Assembly (NCBI GenBank): GCA_947593975.1
Contig: CANQDW010000001.1
Location: 22,313-86,312, forward strand
Reading direction: 5' to 3'
DNA from: an uncultured Lachnospiraceae bacterium
GTDB taxonomy: Bacteria > Bacillota > Clostridia > Lachnospirales > Lachnospiraceae
DNA length: 64,000 nucleotides
Of this stretch, positions 38,706 to 49,352 are shown one piece after another. Both the position numbers and the translations under genes were made by a program. How positions within the stretch are numbered: the first letter of the stretch is position 1; each line of letters begins with the position of its first letter. The notes under the pieces are model-generated. The model was not told the origin of the DNA, made no database searches, and was given only the letters and a program-made list of their open reading frames with translations.

Positions 38706-39902
38706 TCAATATAATTCATGCTGACAATTGTTCTCCTTACACTTATACTGCATGTTCGGGTCGGTCGGATCCCATGTATGCCATTTCTTTAGCTTCTCTA
38801 ACTTCGGCTTTCCGAGCGGTCCCGGATTGCTGCTTTTATAGAATATAACTTTCGTGCCTGCCCTGCAGTTGTCATATATCCACTTTACATCGCTGCATTT
38901 GAGGCGTATGCAGCCGTGGGACGCCGACGTCCCGAGCTTATTATATTCCTTAACATCTAACGAATTGGGGTCCCTGCTTTTTTTATATACCACGGTATGA
39001 AACAATATGCTTCCGTGTATACGTATCGTCCATTGCCCGTACGTATTGAAAAAAAGCGTCCGATAGCGGTATTTCGTACCAAGCGAAAATGTTCCCAGAT
39101 CGTCATGTTTATTGCCTGAGCACAAAAAAGCCTTAACAGGGATGGTGTACCCCGCTTTCCCGTCTTTTGCATAAACAGTCGTAACATTTTTCGCTATATT
39201 GACCTTGATAAGATAACTTGGGTTTTTCCCTATAAACGCAAGAACGTCTTCGATACGTCTGCCGTCCGCGTCATAGTAGTATTTGTATCCTTTTTTATAT
39301 CTGCTTTTTACCTTCAGTTTTTTTACGTAACCTTTTTCGTCATAAGCTCCGTAATATGTTTCCCCGTTATATTCCTTGTATGCCCTTACCGCATATCTGT
39401 ATGTCTCTCCATACGAAAGCCCTTTGTCGGTAAATGTGGTTACGGCGTTATCCTTGATTTTTTTCAGTTTCTCAAGTTTTCCCGATTCCGTTATATGGTA
39501 TATGCGATAACCGTCCGCTTCAGACATTTTTTCCCATGTAATCTTAATAGATGTTTTACTTATCAATACCGCGTCCGTAATATTAACTGCCGGCAGTATT
39601 TCATCCGTCTCTTTGGGGCTTTCGGTACTGCCGCCGTCGTTCGGCGCGGGCGTCTCCGAAGGTATAGGCGTATCTGTAGGCGCAGCTGTCTCCTGCGGCA
39701 TGGCGGACTGCTCCGGTTTTGATGTTTCATACGGCGTTTCCGCCGCTTGTGTATCTGCAGCTTTCATTACTGCGGGCGCAGACGCTGCGCTTCCTGCCGC
39801 TATAGCTGCCGCAAAAAGCATTAGTGCGAATTTTCTTAGTTTTTCTGTCTTTATCATGACGTCCCTCCGGTTTTTTATGTTATTTGACACTTTTATCAAC
39901 AT
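38706..39902 (-). CDS. L,D-transpeptidase (YkuD) with fibronectin III-like domain and Pro/Thr linker
   Basis: ASHGCIRLKCSDVKWIYDN catalytic motif; KTSIKITWEKMSEADGYRIYHI FnIII; TAAPTDTPIPSETPAPNDGG linker. Confidence 0.88.
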   Translation of the reverse strand: MLIKVSNNIKNRRDVMIKTEKLRKFALMLFAAAIAAGSAASAPAVMKAADTQAAETPYETSKPEQSAMPQETAAPTDTPIPSETPAPNDGGSTESPKETDEILPAVNITDAVLISKTSIKITWEKMSEADGYRIYHITESGKLEKLKKIKDNAVTTFTDKGLSYGETYRYAVRAYKEYNGETYYGAYDEKGYVKKLKVKSRYKKGYKYYYDADGRRIEDVLAFIGKNPSYLIKVNIAKNVTTVYAKDGKAGYTIPVKAFLCSGNKHDDLGTFSLGTKYRYRTLFFNTYGQWTIRIHGSILFHTVVYKKSRDPNSLDVKEYNKLGTSASHGCIRLKCSDVKWIYDNCRAGTKVIFYKSSNPGPLGKPKLEKLKKWHTWDPTDPNMQYKCKENNCQHELY

Positions 39903-40032
39903 TTCGATTTTACTTTATAACCGGTCCTTTTGCAATACCGGTTTGCCTGTCAGATTTTTCATAAAATTTGACTTCGACAACAAATGATATTAAAATACTT
40001 TTTGACACGATAATTTTTATATATCAGGTGGT

Positions 40033-40650
40033 ATGCTGCTTATGTTAAACATATTATTATTTTCATTATTGGGATATCTTTCCGGCAGTGTGCTTTTTGC
40101 CAATATCGCCGCTTCATTATACAAGAAAGAGATCCTTATCTGCAGCCGTGACAACAATCCGGGTACTGCAAACGCTTTTATGTACGGCGGGTTCTTGTGC
40201 GGGCTGACCACGCTTGCCGGCGATATATTAAAGGGATTTCTCCCGGTATCCTTATACCTTCGCTCAGTTAACGGAGCATATAAGCCGGGATTATTTATCG
40301 TGCTTGCCGCTCCGGTGATCGGGCATATACTCCCGTTATTCTTTCATTTCAGGGGAGGCAAGGGTATAGCCGCTACATTCGGGAGCCTGCTTGGTATATT
40401 TCCGGATATGAAGCCCGTTCTTTCGCTTGCGTTTTCATTTATATTCTTTTCGCTCGTAATAAGGGTCACTTCTCATTTTTACAGAACTATTGTCGCGTAC
40501 ATTTCCGCCATGGTAATTATGCTTATCATACATATTCCGCTGCCTGTCGTTTCAGGATATTTTATAATCCTTGCCGCGGTGATCTTAAAACTTATAAACA
40601 GTAATGAAGAAAAAGAAAGGTTTGGGATTCAGCTTCTATGGATGCACTGA
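40033..40650 (+). CDS. PlsY-like glycerol-3-phosphate acyltransferase family membrane protein (divergent)
   Basis: GYLSGSVLFANI, NNPGTANAFMYGG, GHILPLFFHFRGGKGIAATFG. Confidence 0.75.
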   Translation: MLLMLNILLFSLLGYLSGSVLFANIAASLYKKEILICSRDNNPGTANAFMYGGFLCGLTTLAGDILKGFLPVSLYLRSVNGAYKPGLFIVLAAPVIGHILPLFFHFRGGKGIAATFGSLLGIFPDMKPVLSLAFSFIFFSLVIRVTSHFYRTIVAYISAMVIMLIIHIPLPVVSGYFIILAAVILKLINSNEEKERFGIQLLWMH

Positions 40651-41759
40651 TTTTGTCATGCGGAACAGGCGGCGGCCACAATGCCGCCGGCAAAGCCGTC
40701 TTGGATGAGTTGATAAAAAGGGGACATAATGCGGTAATGATAAACCCCTATTCTTTGTGTAAGCATAAAGTTGAAAATAAGATAAACAACACTTATATTT
40801 CCGTTGCAAAAACCATGCCGAAATTCTTCGGGTTTATATACGGGATCGCAAACCTTTACCGTCTGCTTCCCGTCAAATCTCCCGTATACCACCTTAACAG
40901 GCTTATGTCCGATACAATGCAGGAGTATCTTGCGAACAATCATACGGATATCATAATCACCCCGCATCTTTTTCCTGCGGAGATCATCACAGGCATGAAA
41001 CAAAAGGATATGTCCGTGCCCCTTACAATGTTCATAGCTACCGATTATACATGTATACCTTTTACCGAAGAAACCGAATGCGACAGGTATGTGATACCTT
41101 CCGAAGATTTATTGAAAGAATACGTTAAAAAAGGTATTCCGAGAGAACATATATATACTCTGGGGATACCATGCCATACCGATTTTTCATCGGATATGCC
41201 GAAACAGGCGGCAAAAAAGGAGCTTAACCTGCAAACCGGCAAAAAATACATCCTGATATCCGGAGGCAGCATGGGCGCGGGCAATGTGAAGCTTGCCGTA
41301 AAGATCCTTTACGGATACTACCGCAATAATGACAATATACATTTCATAGTCGTATGCGGAAATAATGAAAAGCTGTACGCATTTTTAAACAAACGTTATA
41401 AAGATAAGGTCCTTGCCTTAAAATATACCGCGGATATGGCAAAATACATGAAAGCCTGCGATATCTTTATCTCAAAACCGGGCGGATTATCTTCGACCGA
41501 AGCTTTGGTTTCGGGAATACCGCTTATCCATATATCGCCGATCCCCGGTTGTGAAACGGCAAATATGAATTATTTTAACGAACATCACTTAAGCCTTCCG
41601 GTGCAGAATATAAGAAAAGAGCTTATTGCTGCAGCCGGCGCGCTCTTATCCGACAATACCTATAAGGAAATCAAAAGCATTAATACGCATGCAACCAAAG
41701 ATATATGCGATATGTGCGAACGGCTTGTGCAGCAAAAAACTCTTAAAAATGATCTTTAA
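40638..41759 (+). CDS. MGDG-synthase/UgtP-like glycosyltransferase (GT28-like)
   Basis: LSCGTGGGHNAAGKAVLDEL; ISGGSMGAGNVKLAVKIL; DIFISKPGGLSSTEALVSGIPLIHISPIPGCETANMNYF. 13-bp overlap with the upstream gene. Confidence 0.85.
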   Translation: MDALILSCGTGGGHNAAGKAVLDELIKRGHNAVMINPYSLCKHKVENKINNTYISVAKTMPKFFGFIYGIANLYRLLPVKSPVYHLNRLMSDTMQEYLANNHTDIIITPHLFPAEIITGMKQKDMSVPLTMFIATDYTCIPFTEETECDRYVIPSEDLLKEYVKKGIPREHIYTLGIPCHTDFSSDMPKQAAKKELNLQTGKKYILISGGSMGAGNVKLAVKILYGYYRNNDNIHFIVVCGNNEKLYAFLNKRYKDKVLALKYTADMAKYMKACDIFISKPGGLSSTEALVSGIPLIHISPIPGCETANMNYFNEHHLSLPVQNIRKELIAAAGALLSDNTYKEIKSINTHATKDICDMCERLVQQKTLKNDL

Positions 41760-41769
41760 TATTGATTTT

Positions 41770-43269
41770 TTAATAAAGTCCCTTTTTTCTTCTCCTTCTC
41801 CTTTTTGTCGCGGCGGGCTTTGTCTGATATTTGCTAAGCATCTTTCTCCTGCTGTACATGCGGATATATCTTCTCCTTAACACGGTGCGCCTCAGTATGA
41901 TAAACACTATGACCGCGACAACCGCCACAACCGCGGCTATAATTATGATCTTTACTTTTGCGCCCGACGGTTTCTCCTGTTTTTTCTTTTCTTCTTCTTC
42001 TTTTTCTTCCTCTTCGGCTTTGTTCTTTTCGTCTTCTGCTTCGCTTACTATTTCCGTAATGTTGCTGTTTAAGTTCGTATCGGAAATACGGCTTGTATCA
42101 TAATATATATCGGCGCTTCCCGCTTCCCTGTTTTCATATGTGTAAGTAATCCTTCCTATTACATTTTCTCCTTCTTTGATATCCGCATTGTCATACAGAT
42201 CTACGCTCTTTTCCGCGCTTGATATATCAACTCCGTTCGGCAGCGTCACTCCCGCGTTATCCTGTATATACAGCGGCGAATCGCTTTCGTCAAATAATTT
42301 GTTGTATTTTGAAAATAAAGAATACTGTCCTTCTTCATTTTTGTTTCTCTCGTCTTTTGACATCGGATACACAGAGTAATTGTCAAATGCGAAATTCAGC
42401 AGCTTGATCGTATCCGTGTACTCGTTCGGTTCTATGTTCGGCGGGCCCGCGGTCTTCATAACGACGCATACAAGCTCCATATCGCCTTTCTTTGCGAATG
42501 TGACAAGCGTATATCTCGCGATATCGGTATATCCTGTCTTTCCTCCGATGCAGTAATCATAGCCGTAAGGATACAGATAAGGGTTCAGCATATTATGTTT
42601 ATTGTGGAGCGGTATGTTTTCATGTTTATTGGTTTTGGGTATCGTATAATATTTCGTTCCGGTAATCTTTCTGAACGTGCTGTTTTTCATCGCTTCTTTT
42701 GATATGAGCGCCATATCGTAAGCCGTAGTATAATGGTTTTTAAGGAACAGACCGTTTGCATTGGCAAAATGCGTGTCTTTGCAGCCGAGTTCCTTTGCTT
42801 TTTTATTCATCATATCCACGAAACTGTCTATATCGCCCGCAACATGTTCCGCTACGCCGTTGCACACTTCGTTTCCGGACATAAGCATTATACCGTACAG
42901 GCAGTCTTCCATTTTGATCTTCTCTCCCGCGATCACGCCTATATTGGAACTTCCGTATTCGATGCTGTTTACCGCGTTATATGAAAATTCAACCGTATCT
43001 GAAGGAGAAGAGTTTTCAAGACATATAAGCGTAGTCATTATTTTGGTTATACTTGCCGGGTAATGTCTGTCATGTATGTTCTTCTGATACAATATCGTTC
43101 CTGTATTAAGTTCCATTACGATGGCGGATTCCGCGGTTATGCTCTTTTTTGCCGGGCCTTTTGGCCACTTTCCCGCCGCACGCGCATTTGCTCCGCTTAC
43201 ATTTGCCATGCTGAGAACCAGTATCAATAACATTAATTTTTTTACATATTTTCTCATTTTATGCTCCAA
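41770..43269 (-). CDS. D-alanyl-D-alanine carboxypeptidase (DacF-like)
   Basis: YPASITKIMTTLI (SxxK), MSGNEVCNGVAEHV (SGN), CIGGKTGYT (KTG). Confidence 0.92.
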   Translation of the reverse strand: MEHKMRKYVKKLMLLILVLSMANVSGANARAAGKWPKGPAKKSITAESAIVMELNTGTILYQKNIHDRHYPASITKIMTTLICLENSSPSDTVEFSYNAVNSIEYGSSNIGVIAGEKIKMEDCLYGIMLMSGNEVCNGVAEHVAGDIDSFVDMMNKKAKELGCKDTHFANANGLFLKNHYTTAYDMALISKEAMKNSTFRKITGTKYYTIPKTNKHENIPLHNKHNMLNPYLYPYGYDYCIGGKTGYTDIARYTLVTFAKKGDMELVCVVMKTAGPPNIEPNEYTDTIKLLNFAFDNYSVYPMSKDERNKNEEGQYSLFSKYNKLFDESDSPLYIQDNAGVTLPNGVDISSAEKSVDLYDNADIKEGENVIGRITYTYENREAGSADIYYDTSRISDTNLNSNITEIVSEAEDEKNKAEEEEKEEEEKKKQEKPSGAKVKIIIIAAVVAVVAVIVFIILRRTVLRRRYIRMYSRRKMLSKYQTKPAATKRRRRRKKGLY

Positions 43270-43405
43270 TCCTGCGTTAGAATGTCCTTAGTATAGTATG
43301 CTTGATTTGATTTTTTCTGTCAAGCCCGCTTAAATATTATTAGTAAAATTTTTCATCTTATGTTATACTGTCGGTAAATATTATTAATGAAACAGGAATG
43401 TTGAT

Positions 43406-44047
43406 ATGAGACTCAGAAATGTACCCGGTTCAAGGGAATATATCGAAACAAACGATTATGCGATAAAGGATCCCGAACAGTATAAGGGAAACTGGCGAAA
43501 CCTTTTTAATAAACCTGCCGATTCAAAACTTTATGTTGAAATAGGTATGGGAAAAGGCAGGTTTTTGACTGAACATGCAAAAAACAATCCGGATATATCG
43601 TATATAGGCATAGAAAAATTCTCAAGCGTTATCGTACGCGCCCTTGAGAAACTTAACGAACTTGAATATGACAATATATACGTTATAAGGTTTGACGCGG
43701 AGAATATCACGTCGATATTTGATAAGGGCGAAGTAGACCGCATATACCTTAATTTTTCAGATCCCTGGCCGAAAGAGCGCCATGCAAAAAGAAGGCTTAC
43801 GTCTTCCGCTTACCTTCGCAGATATGACGAGATATTATCAAAAGACGGTGAGATAATATTTAAGACGGATAACAAGGACCTCTTTTCCTTTTCCCTGCAG
43901 CAGGCGGAAAGTTCGGGCTGGGATATATGTAACTTTACATACAACCTGCACGAAAGCGACCTTGCCGCCGGCAATGTAATGACGGAATATGAAGAGAAAT
44001 TTGTTTCTAAGGGGATCCCGATATGCGGGATGGTGATCAAAAGATAA
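43406..44047 (+). CDS. trmB: tRNA (guanine-N7-)-methyltransferase
   Basis: LYVEIGMGKGRFLTEHA; YLNFSDPWPKERHAKRRLTS. Confidence 0.95.
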   Translation: MRLRNVPGSREYIETNDYAIKDPEQYKGNWRNLFNKPADSKLYVEIGMGKGRFLTEHAKNNPDISYIGIEKFSSVIVRALEKLNELEYDNIYVIRFDAENITSIFDKGEVDRIYLNFSDPWPKERHAKRRLTSSAYLRRYDEILSKDGEIIFKTDNKDLFSFSLQQAESSGWDICNFTYNLHESDLAAGNVMTEYEEKFVSKGIPICGMVIKR

Positions 44048-44348
44048 GTCGCATATGTTTACGCGCGGCATATATTATAGCAACCGTTTATTTATTTGGT
44101 GATGCTCTTATGGACATAAAAGCGCGTATAAGAAACTTTACGGCATGCAACACAGCTTTTGATAAGAAACTTTTATGCTTTAAGAAATCTCTCGATGAGA
44201 TCTCAAATATCCTTCCGCCCTGCAAAAAAAAGAAGAAAAAGTGTAAAAGATAGTATTATAATACATTATTTATCTATTATTTATAAAATATTCCTTGATA
44301 TATGTCCGATAAATATATATAATGGTTTTTGTTGTGAAATTGATATAT

Positions 44349-44421
44349 GCACCTTTAGCTCAGTTGGGAGAGCACCTGACTCTTAATCAGGGTGTCCAGG
44401 GTTCGAACCCCTGAAGGTGTA
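44349..44421 (+). tRNA. tRNA-Lys (CTT)
   Basis: GCACCTTTAGCTCAGTTGGGAGAGCACCTGACTCTTAATCAGGGTGTCCAGGGTTCGAACCCCTGAAGGTGTA; cloverleaf with CTCTTAA anticodon loop. Confidence 0.96.
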
Positions 44422-44428
44422 CTAAGGT

Positions 44429-44469
44429 CTTAGGATTGGGTAACTCTTCCGATTCTAGGGCTTTTTTTT
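44429..44469 (+). terminator. Probable intrinsic terminator of tRNA-Lys
   Basis: CTTAGGATTGG...CCGATTCTAGG stem (with G-U pairs) followed by TTTTTTT. Confidence 0.65.
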
Positions 44470-44477
44470 ATCTTTCT

Positions 44478-45005
44478 TTACTCTTCTTCTTCGGTTTTAT
44501 AATCCATAGCCTGTTTAAGCGCAAGCTCTTCTTCTTTTGACAAAGCTGCTTTTACATTTCCGGAAACAACACGCTTTACATATGTATAGCATCCTTCCGA
44601 ATTGCTATGCATACAATTCATGATTATTCCGTTATTTTCTTTGCTGAGGAGCACAAGGACAAAACTCATCCTGCCCCCGACTTCCTTAAATGCATCGTAT
44701 TTTACAAGACCCATTTTCTGAAACGTAAGAAGCATATTTTTGTCTATATCTTTTAACTGCGCGTATATATCCTTTATGGACTCGTTAAGCAGGCCGATGA
44801 TCTCAAATTTTTTCAGTATGATCTCTTCAAGGGATTTTCCGTCGCTTCCCACAAGAAAAGAATTATAATTCTTTTTCATTTTGCCAAGCTTTGAAAGCGC
44901 GGTTATTAAAAGTATCACAAGAACTATTTGTATTACTACAACTCCGAGTATTACATAATCTGCCGGTACGCCTATCGTTTCAAAAATATTTGTAACCACT
45001 GCCAA
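44478..45005 (-). CDS. DUF4446 family protein
   Basis: Single N-terminal TM; AFKEVGGRMSFVLVLLSKENNGIIMNCMHSNSEGCYTYVKRVV; next to parB as is typical. Confidence 0.85.
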   Translation of the reverse strand: MAVVTNIFETIGVPADYVILGVVVIQIVLVILLITALSKLGKMKKNYNSFLVGSDGKSLEEIILKKFEIIGLLNESIKDIYAQLKDIDKNMLLTFQKMGLVKYDAFKEVGGRMSFVLVLLSKENNGIIMNCMHSNSEGCYTYVKRVVSGNVKAALSKEEELALKQAMDYKTEEEE

Positions 45006-45012
45006 ACTCCTC

Positions 45013-45873
45013 CTATTTCAAAATAATGTCTATGATCCTGTCCAATTCGTCCTCTGAATAGTATTCTATCTCAATTTTTCCTTTTGTATTAGTCTTTCTG
45101 TTGATAATGACTTTCGTACCCATTGACTGCTTAAGTTTCTCTTCAAAGTCGGCGTATATTTCCTGATTCTTTAAAGGTTCTTTTTCTTTAACGACTTCTT
45201 TTTTCTTAAGTTTCTTTATCATGCTCTCTGTTTCGCGCACACTCATCTTTTGGTCAAATACTTTACATGCTATCTCATACTGTTCTTCTTTGTCTTCTAC
45301 TGCAAGCAAAGCCCTTGCATGTCCGCTTGATATACATTCTTCTATGACCATGTTCTGCACACGCTCATCCAGTTTAAGGAGCCTGAGCGCATTAGTGATA
45401 GTCGTCCTTGACTTACTTACTTTCTCGGCGATATCATCCTGCTTTAATTTGTAATCATCGATAAGCTGCTTATATGCTTTAGCTTCTTCAATCGGATTAA
45501 GATCTTCCCTCTGCAAATTTTCGATCAGAGCAATCTCAACAACCTGCTCGGGAGTATAATTCTTAACTACAACCGGAACTTCCTTAAGCCCGGCGATCCT
45601 TGCCGCGCGCCACCTGCGCTCGCCGGCAACAATCTCATAATAATCATCCTTTTTAACTACTATCAAAGGTTCAACGATGCCATGCTGTTTAATAGATTCT
45701 GCCAATTCATTTAACCTGTCTTCATTAAAAAGTTTGCGGGGCTGTTCCCTGTTAGGTTCTATATCATTTATCTTTATAAGCGTGATTCCTTTTTCTTCTT
45801 TATTATTGGCGGAAACTTTTCCTGACGGAATCATCGAATCAATTCCTTTTCCCAAACCTTTCTTTGGCGCCAT
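45013..45873 (-). CDS. parB: Chromosome partitioning protein ParB/Spo0J
   Basis: KGLGKGIDSMIPS; EPNREQPRKLFNEDRLNELAESIKQHGIVEPLIV; GERRWRAARIAGL; HTH KLKQDDIAEKVSKSRTTITNALRLLKL. Confidence 0.96.
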   Translation of the reverse strand: MAPKKGLGKGIDSMIPSGKVSANNKEEKGITLIKINDIEPNREQPRKLFNEDRLNELAESIKQHGIVEPLIVVKKDDYYEIVAGERRWRAARIAGLKEVPVVVKNYTPEQVVEIALIENLQREDLNPIEEAKAYKQLIDDYKLKQDDIAEKVSKSRTTITNALRLLKLDERVQNMVIEECISSGHARALLAVEDKEEQYEIACKVFDQKMSVRETESMIKKLKKKEVVKEKEPLKNQEIYADFEEKLKQSMGTKVIINRKTNTKGKIEIEYYSEDELDRIIDIILK

Positions 45874-45875
45874 TT

Positions 45876-46637
45876 TTATTCTCCTTCCATTACTTCTTTT
45901 GCAAGATTACGATAACCTTCTGCTCCCGACGATCTTGAATCATAATAATTAATCGGCAGTCCGTGGCTTGGAGCCTCCGCAAGTCTTACGTTGCGCGGAA
46001 TGATCGTTTTATATACATTCTCTTTAAGATTGGCTTTCACATTCTCCACTACCTGCGCTGACAGATTAGTCCTGGAGTCATACATGGTAAATACAACGCC
46101 TTCAAGACGCAGCTCTGGATTAAGTCTGTCATGGATGAGTTTTATAGTCTCTATCAGCTGCATTATACCTTCCAGCGCATAAAATTCACATTGTATCGGG
46201 ACAATCACTGAATTTGCCGACGTCAGCGCATTGACCGTCAATATGCTTAATGACGGCGGGCAGTCAATGATTATGTAATCATACTCCTTTTTAATATCCT
46301 TTAGGCAATTTTTAAGTACGTAATTTCTTTCTTCGGAATCAATAAGCTCTATTTCCGCGCCCGACAGATGTACATTTGCGGGAAGAATATCAAGCTCATC
46401 AAACATTGTCCTGACAATGGCTTCCTTTATGGCGCATTCACCAATAAGCACTTTGTACACGGTTTCCTCTATTCTATTCTTATCAATACCGAGACCGCTT
46501 GTAGTATTGCCCTGCGGATCCATGTCGATGACCAATACTTTGTTCTTTTTTTCAGCCAGACATGCTGACAGGTTGATTGCCGTAGTAGATTTGCCTACGC
46601 CGCCTTTTTGATTTGCAATAGCAATAATTCTACCCAT
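45876..46637 (-). CDS. parA: Chromosome partitioning ATPase ParA/Soj
   Basis: IAIANQKGGVGKSTTAINLSACLAE; DMDPQGNTTSGLG. Confidence 0.96.
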   Translation of the reverse strand: MGRIIAIANQKGGVGKSTTAINLSACLAEKKNKVLVIDMDPQGNTTSGLGIDKNRIEETVYKVLIGECAIKEAIVRTMFDELDILPANVHLSGAEIELIDSEERNYVLKNCLKDIKKEYDYIIIDCPPSLSILTVNALTSANSVIVPIQCEFYALEGIMQLIETIKLIHDRLNPELRLEGVVFTMYDSRTNLSAQVVENVKANLKENVYKTIIPRNVRLAEAPSHGLPINYYDSRSSGAEGYRNLAKEVMEGE

Positions 46638-46713
46638 TTTATCCTCCTAAAACTTATCGTATATAATTATAGCACTATTCTCTGTCATAATCTATAAATA
46701 ATTATATTAAAAA

Positions 46714-46729
46714 TGTTTCACGTGAAACA
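46714..46729. promoter_or_regulatory. parS centromere site
   Basis: Exact 16-bp TGTTTCACGTGAAACA palindrome between parA and rsmG. Confidence 0.95.
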
Positions 46730-46732
46730 TTT

Positions 46733-47443
46733 TTACATGATCGGCTTTTTAGACGGTATTCCATTCCGCCTCGGATATTTCTTCGGAGTGCTTGTATTCT
46801 TATATATTAGAATAAGACTCCTCATTATTTCCGAATCGGGCAGTTCAAACATTGCAACGTCATCTATCGCTCCGCCAAATTCTTCTACAGCCATTTCATA
46901 TTTGAATATCTCTTCTTCAACATTACTTGCCTTATACGGTATAAAGTATCCGCCGTTTTTTACAAGCGGAAGACAGTATTCGGAAATAACCGAAAGATTG
47001 GATACCGCTCTGGTAACGCAAAGATCAAAAGTTTCCCTGTATTTTGAATTGCCAAACTCTTCTGCCCTTGCATGTACCGCTCTTATATCTTTGAGTCCCA
47101 AAGCATCAATAACACGGTTCAAAAAATTAACCCTTTTGTCCAAAGAATCAATCAATGTAATTTTAAGTCGCGGAAAAGCAATTTTTAAAGGAATACCGGG
47201 AAATCCGGCGCCTGTTCCCACATCTGCCAGAGATGCTTCCGTATTCATGTCATATATATACACTATCGATAAGCTGTCGACAAAATGTTTTAACACCACT
47301 TCCTTAAAATCAGTAATCGCCGTAAGGTTTATTTTTTCATTTTCGGAAATAAGCATATTATAATATTTCAAAAAAGCTTCTGCCTGCGCATCGCTTAAGT
47401 TAATATGCAGTTTTTTAATACTGTCTTTAATATATTCTTTCAA
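46733..47443 (-). CDS. rsmG: 16S rRNA (guanine527-N7)-methyltransferase
   Basis: NLTAITDFKEVVLKHFVDSLS; LADVGTGAGFPGIPLKIAFP. Confidence 0.96.
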   Translation of the reverse strand: MKEYIKDSIKKLHINLSDAQAEAFLKYYNMLISENEKINLTAITDFKEVVLKHFVDSLSIVYIYDMNTEASLADVGTGAGFPGIPLKIAFPRLKITLIDSLDKRVNFLNRVIDALGLKDIRAVHARAEEFGNSKYRETFDLCVTRAVSNLSVISEYCLPLVKNGGYFIPYKASNVEEEIFKYEMAVEEFGGAIDDVAMFELPDSEIMRSLILIYKNTSTPKKYPRRNGIPSKKPIM

Positions 47444-47452
47444 TAATATATC

Positions 47453-49333
47453 TCACTTTCCTTTTAAATATACAAGAAGCACTGATATATCGGCAGGTGA
47501 AACTCCGGATATGCGCGAAGCCTGTCCTATTGACGAAGGCCTTATACTGTCAAGTTTCTGTACGGCTTCCTTCCTAAGACTTCCCACCTGAAAATAATCA
47601 ATATCTTCCGGTATACGTTTGTTCTCAAGTTTCTTATACTGTTCAACCTGACGCATCTGCCGGTTAATATAGCCCTCATATTTTATCATATTATCAACTT
47701 GCTCCGTAATCTCCCTGTCAAGTTCTTTTCTGTCTTTATCTAACAGAGCCGTCTTTTCATAATTAAGTTCGGGCCTCTTTATAAGTTCCGCAAGACAAGT
47801 GCTCGTATTGATCGCCGCAGTATTATAAGATTCAAGAATACTGTTGGTATACTCGCCGGCGTCAATATATGTATTTTTGACACGCTTGATCTCGGCGTCA
47901 ATACTCTCCATTTTCTTTAAGAACTTATTATATCTTTCTTCGCTTATAAGTCCTGCCCTATATCCGACCGGGGTAAGCCTGCTGTCCGCATTATCCTGCC
48001 TTAGAAGGAGTCTGTATTCCGCTCTCGAAGTCATCATCCTGTACGGCTCGTTAGTACCCTTTGTTACAAGATCGTCAATAAGTACTCCTATATATCCTTC
48101 CGAACGGTCGATTATAACAGGCTCTCTGTCCTCTATATACATAACCGCATTAATTCCCGCGATTATTCCCTGCGCCGCCGCTTCTTCATAACCTGAACTT
48201 CCGTTAATCTGACCCGCGCAGAAAAGTCCGTCTATACTCTTCATCTCAAGGTTAAGCTTAAGCTGCTGCGGATTGATGCAGTCATATTCTATTGCATAGC
48301 CGTTTCGCACGATATGGGCATTCTCAAGCCCTTTTACGGAACGGTACATATTATACTGTACATCTTCGGGGAGAGATGTAGACATGCCGCCAACATACAT
48401 CTCATTGGTATATTCCCCTTCGGGTTCAATGAATATCTGATGACGCTTTTTATCCGCAAATCTCATGACCTTATCTTCAATGGAAGGACAGTATCTCGGC
48501 CCGGTCCCTTCTATGATGCCGGAAAAGAGCGGAGATCTGTCTATATTATTTTTTATTATCTCATGCGTCTTTTCATTGGTGTACGTAAGCCAGCAGGATA
48601 CCTGCGTGCGCTCTATATCAGACGGTCTGTTCGTAAAAGAAAACGGCGTAATATATTCATCGCCTTTCTGTTCTTTCATAACCGAAAAATCTATAGTCCT
48701 CTTATCTATACGGGCGGGCGTGCCGGTCTTAAAACGCCTTATCTCAATACCGTTATCAATAAGAGACTGCGACAATTTGTCCGCCGCTGATAATCCGTTC
48801 GGTCCTGTATTTGCAGACACGTCGCCATATATGCACTTAGCCTTAAGATATACTCCTGTACACAATACAACTGCTTTAGCGTGATATATTGTACCTGATG
48901 CGGTGATTATACCTTTAATTTTATTATCTTCAACTATAATGTCTGTTACCTCTGCCTGCCTTATGCAGAGATTGTCCGTGTTCTCAAGTGTTTTTCGCAT
49001 TTCTGCGGAATAATTCTTTTTATCCGCCTGCGCCCGCAGTGAATGTACGGCGGGACCCTTAGAACGGTTAAGCATCTTCGACTGTATAAATGTCTTATCT
49101 ATATTGATACCTATCTCGCCGCCAAGCGCATCCGTTTCCCTTACAAGATGCCCTTTGGAAGTTCCGCCGATATTGGGATTGCAGGGCATCATTGCAATAC
49201 TGTCGATACTTACGGTAAATACAACTGTTTTATGTCCAAGCCTCGCCGCTGCAAGGGCGGCCTCGCATCCGGCGTGACCCGCTCCCACGACCGCAACATC
49301 ATAATAATATTCAATTATCTGCTTATTATTCAT
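47453..49333 (-). CDS. mnmG: tRNA uridine-5-carboxymethylaminomethyl modification enzyme MnmG (GidA)
   Basis: [46 protein letters not shown]-like; [16 protein letters not shown]. Confidence 0.97.
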   Translation of the reverse strand: MNNKQIIEYYYDVAVVGAGHAGCEAALAAARLGHKTVVFTVSIDSIAMMPCNPNIGGTSKGHLVRETDALGGEIGINIDKTFIQSKMLNRSKGPAVHSLRAQADKKNYSAEMRKTLENTDNLCIRQAEVTDIIVEDNKIKGIITASGTIYHAKAVVLCTGVYLKAKCIYGDVSANTGPNGLSAADKLSQSLIDNGIEIRRFKTGTPARIDKRTIDFSVMKEQKGDEYITPFSFTNRPSDIERTQVSCWLTYTNEKTHEIIKNNIDRSPLFSGIIEGTGPRYCPSIEDKVMRFADKKRHQIFIEPEGEYTNEMYVGGMSTSLPEDVQYNMYRSVKGLENAHIVRNGYAIEYDCINPQQLKLNLEMKSIDGLFCAGQINGSSGYEEAAAQGIIAGINAVMYIEDREPVIIDRSEGYIGVLIDDLVTKGTNEPYRMMTSRAEYRLLLRQDNADSRLTPVGYRAGLISEERYNKFLKKMESIDAEIKRVKNTYIDAGEYTNSILESYNTAAINTSTCLAELIKRPELNYEKTALLDKDRKELDREITEQVDNMIKYEGYINRQMRQVEQYKKLENKRIPEDIDYFQVGSLRKEAVQKLDSIRPSSIGQASRISGVSPADISVLLVYLKGK

Positions 49334-49352
49334 AGAGCATACACCTCAAATA

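Noticed and set aside
44023-44253. 76-aa ORF after trmB (or 47-aa form from 44110)
   Set aside because: Overlaps the trmB end and shows no family signal, only a lysine-rich tail. A short GTG/ATG gene is possible but unsupported.
48314-48884. Plus-strand ORFs inside mnmG
   Set aside because: Antisense to conserved coding sequence; no RBS or family signal.
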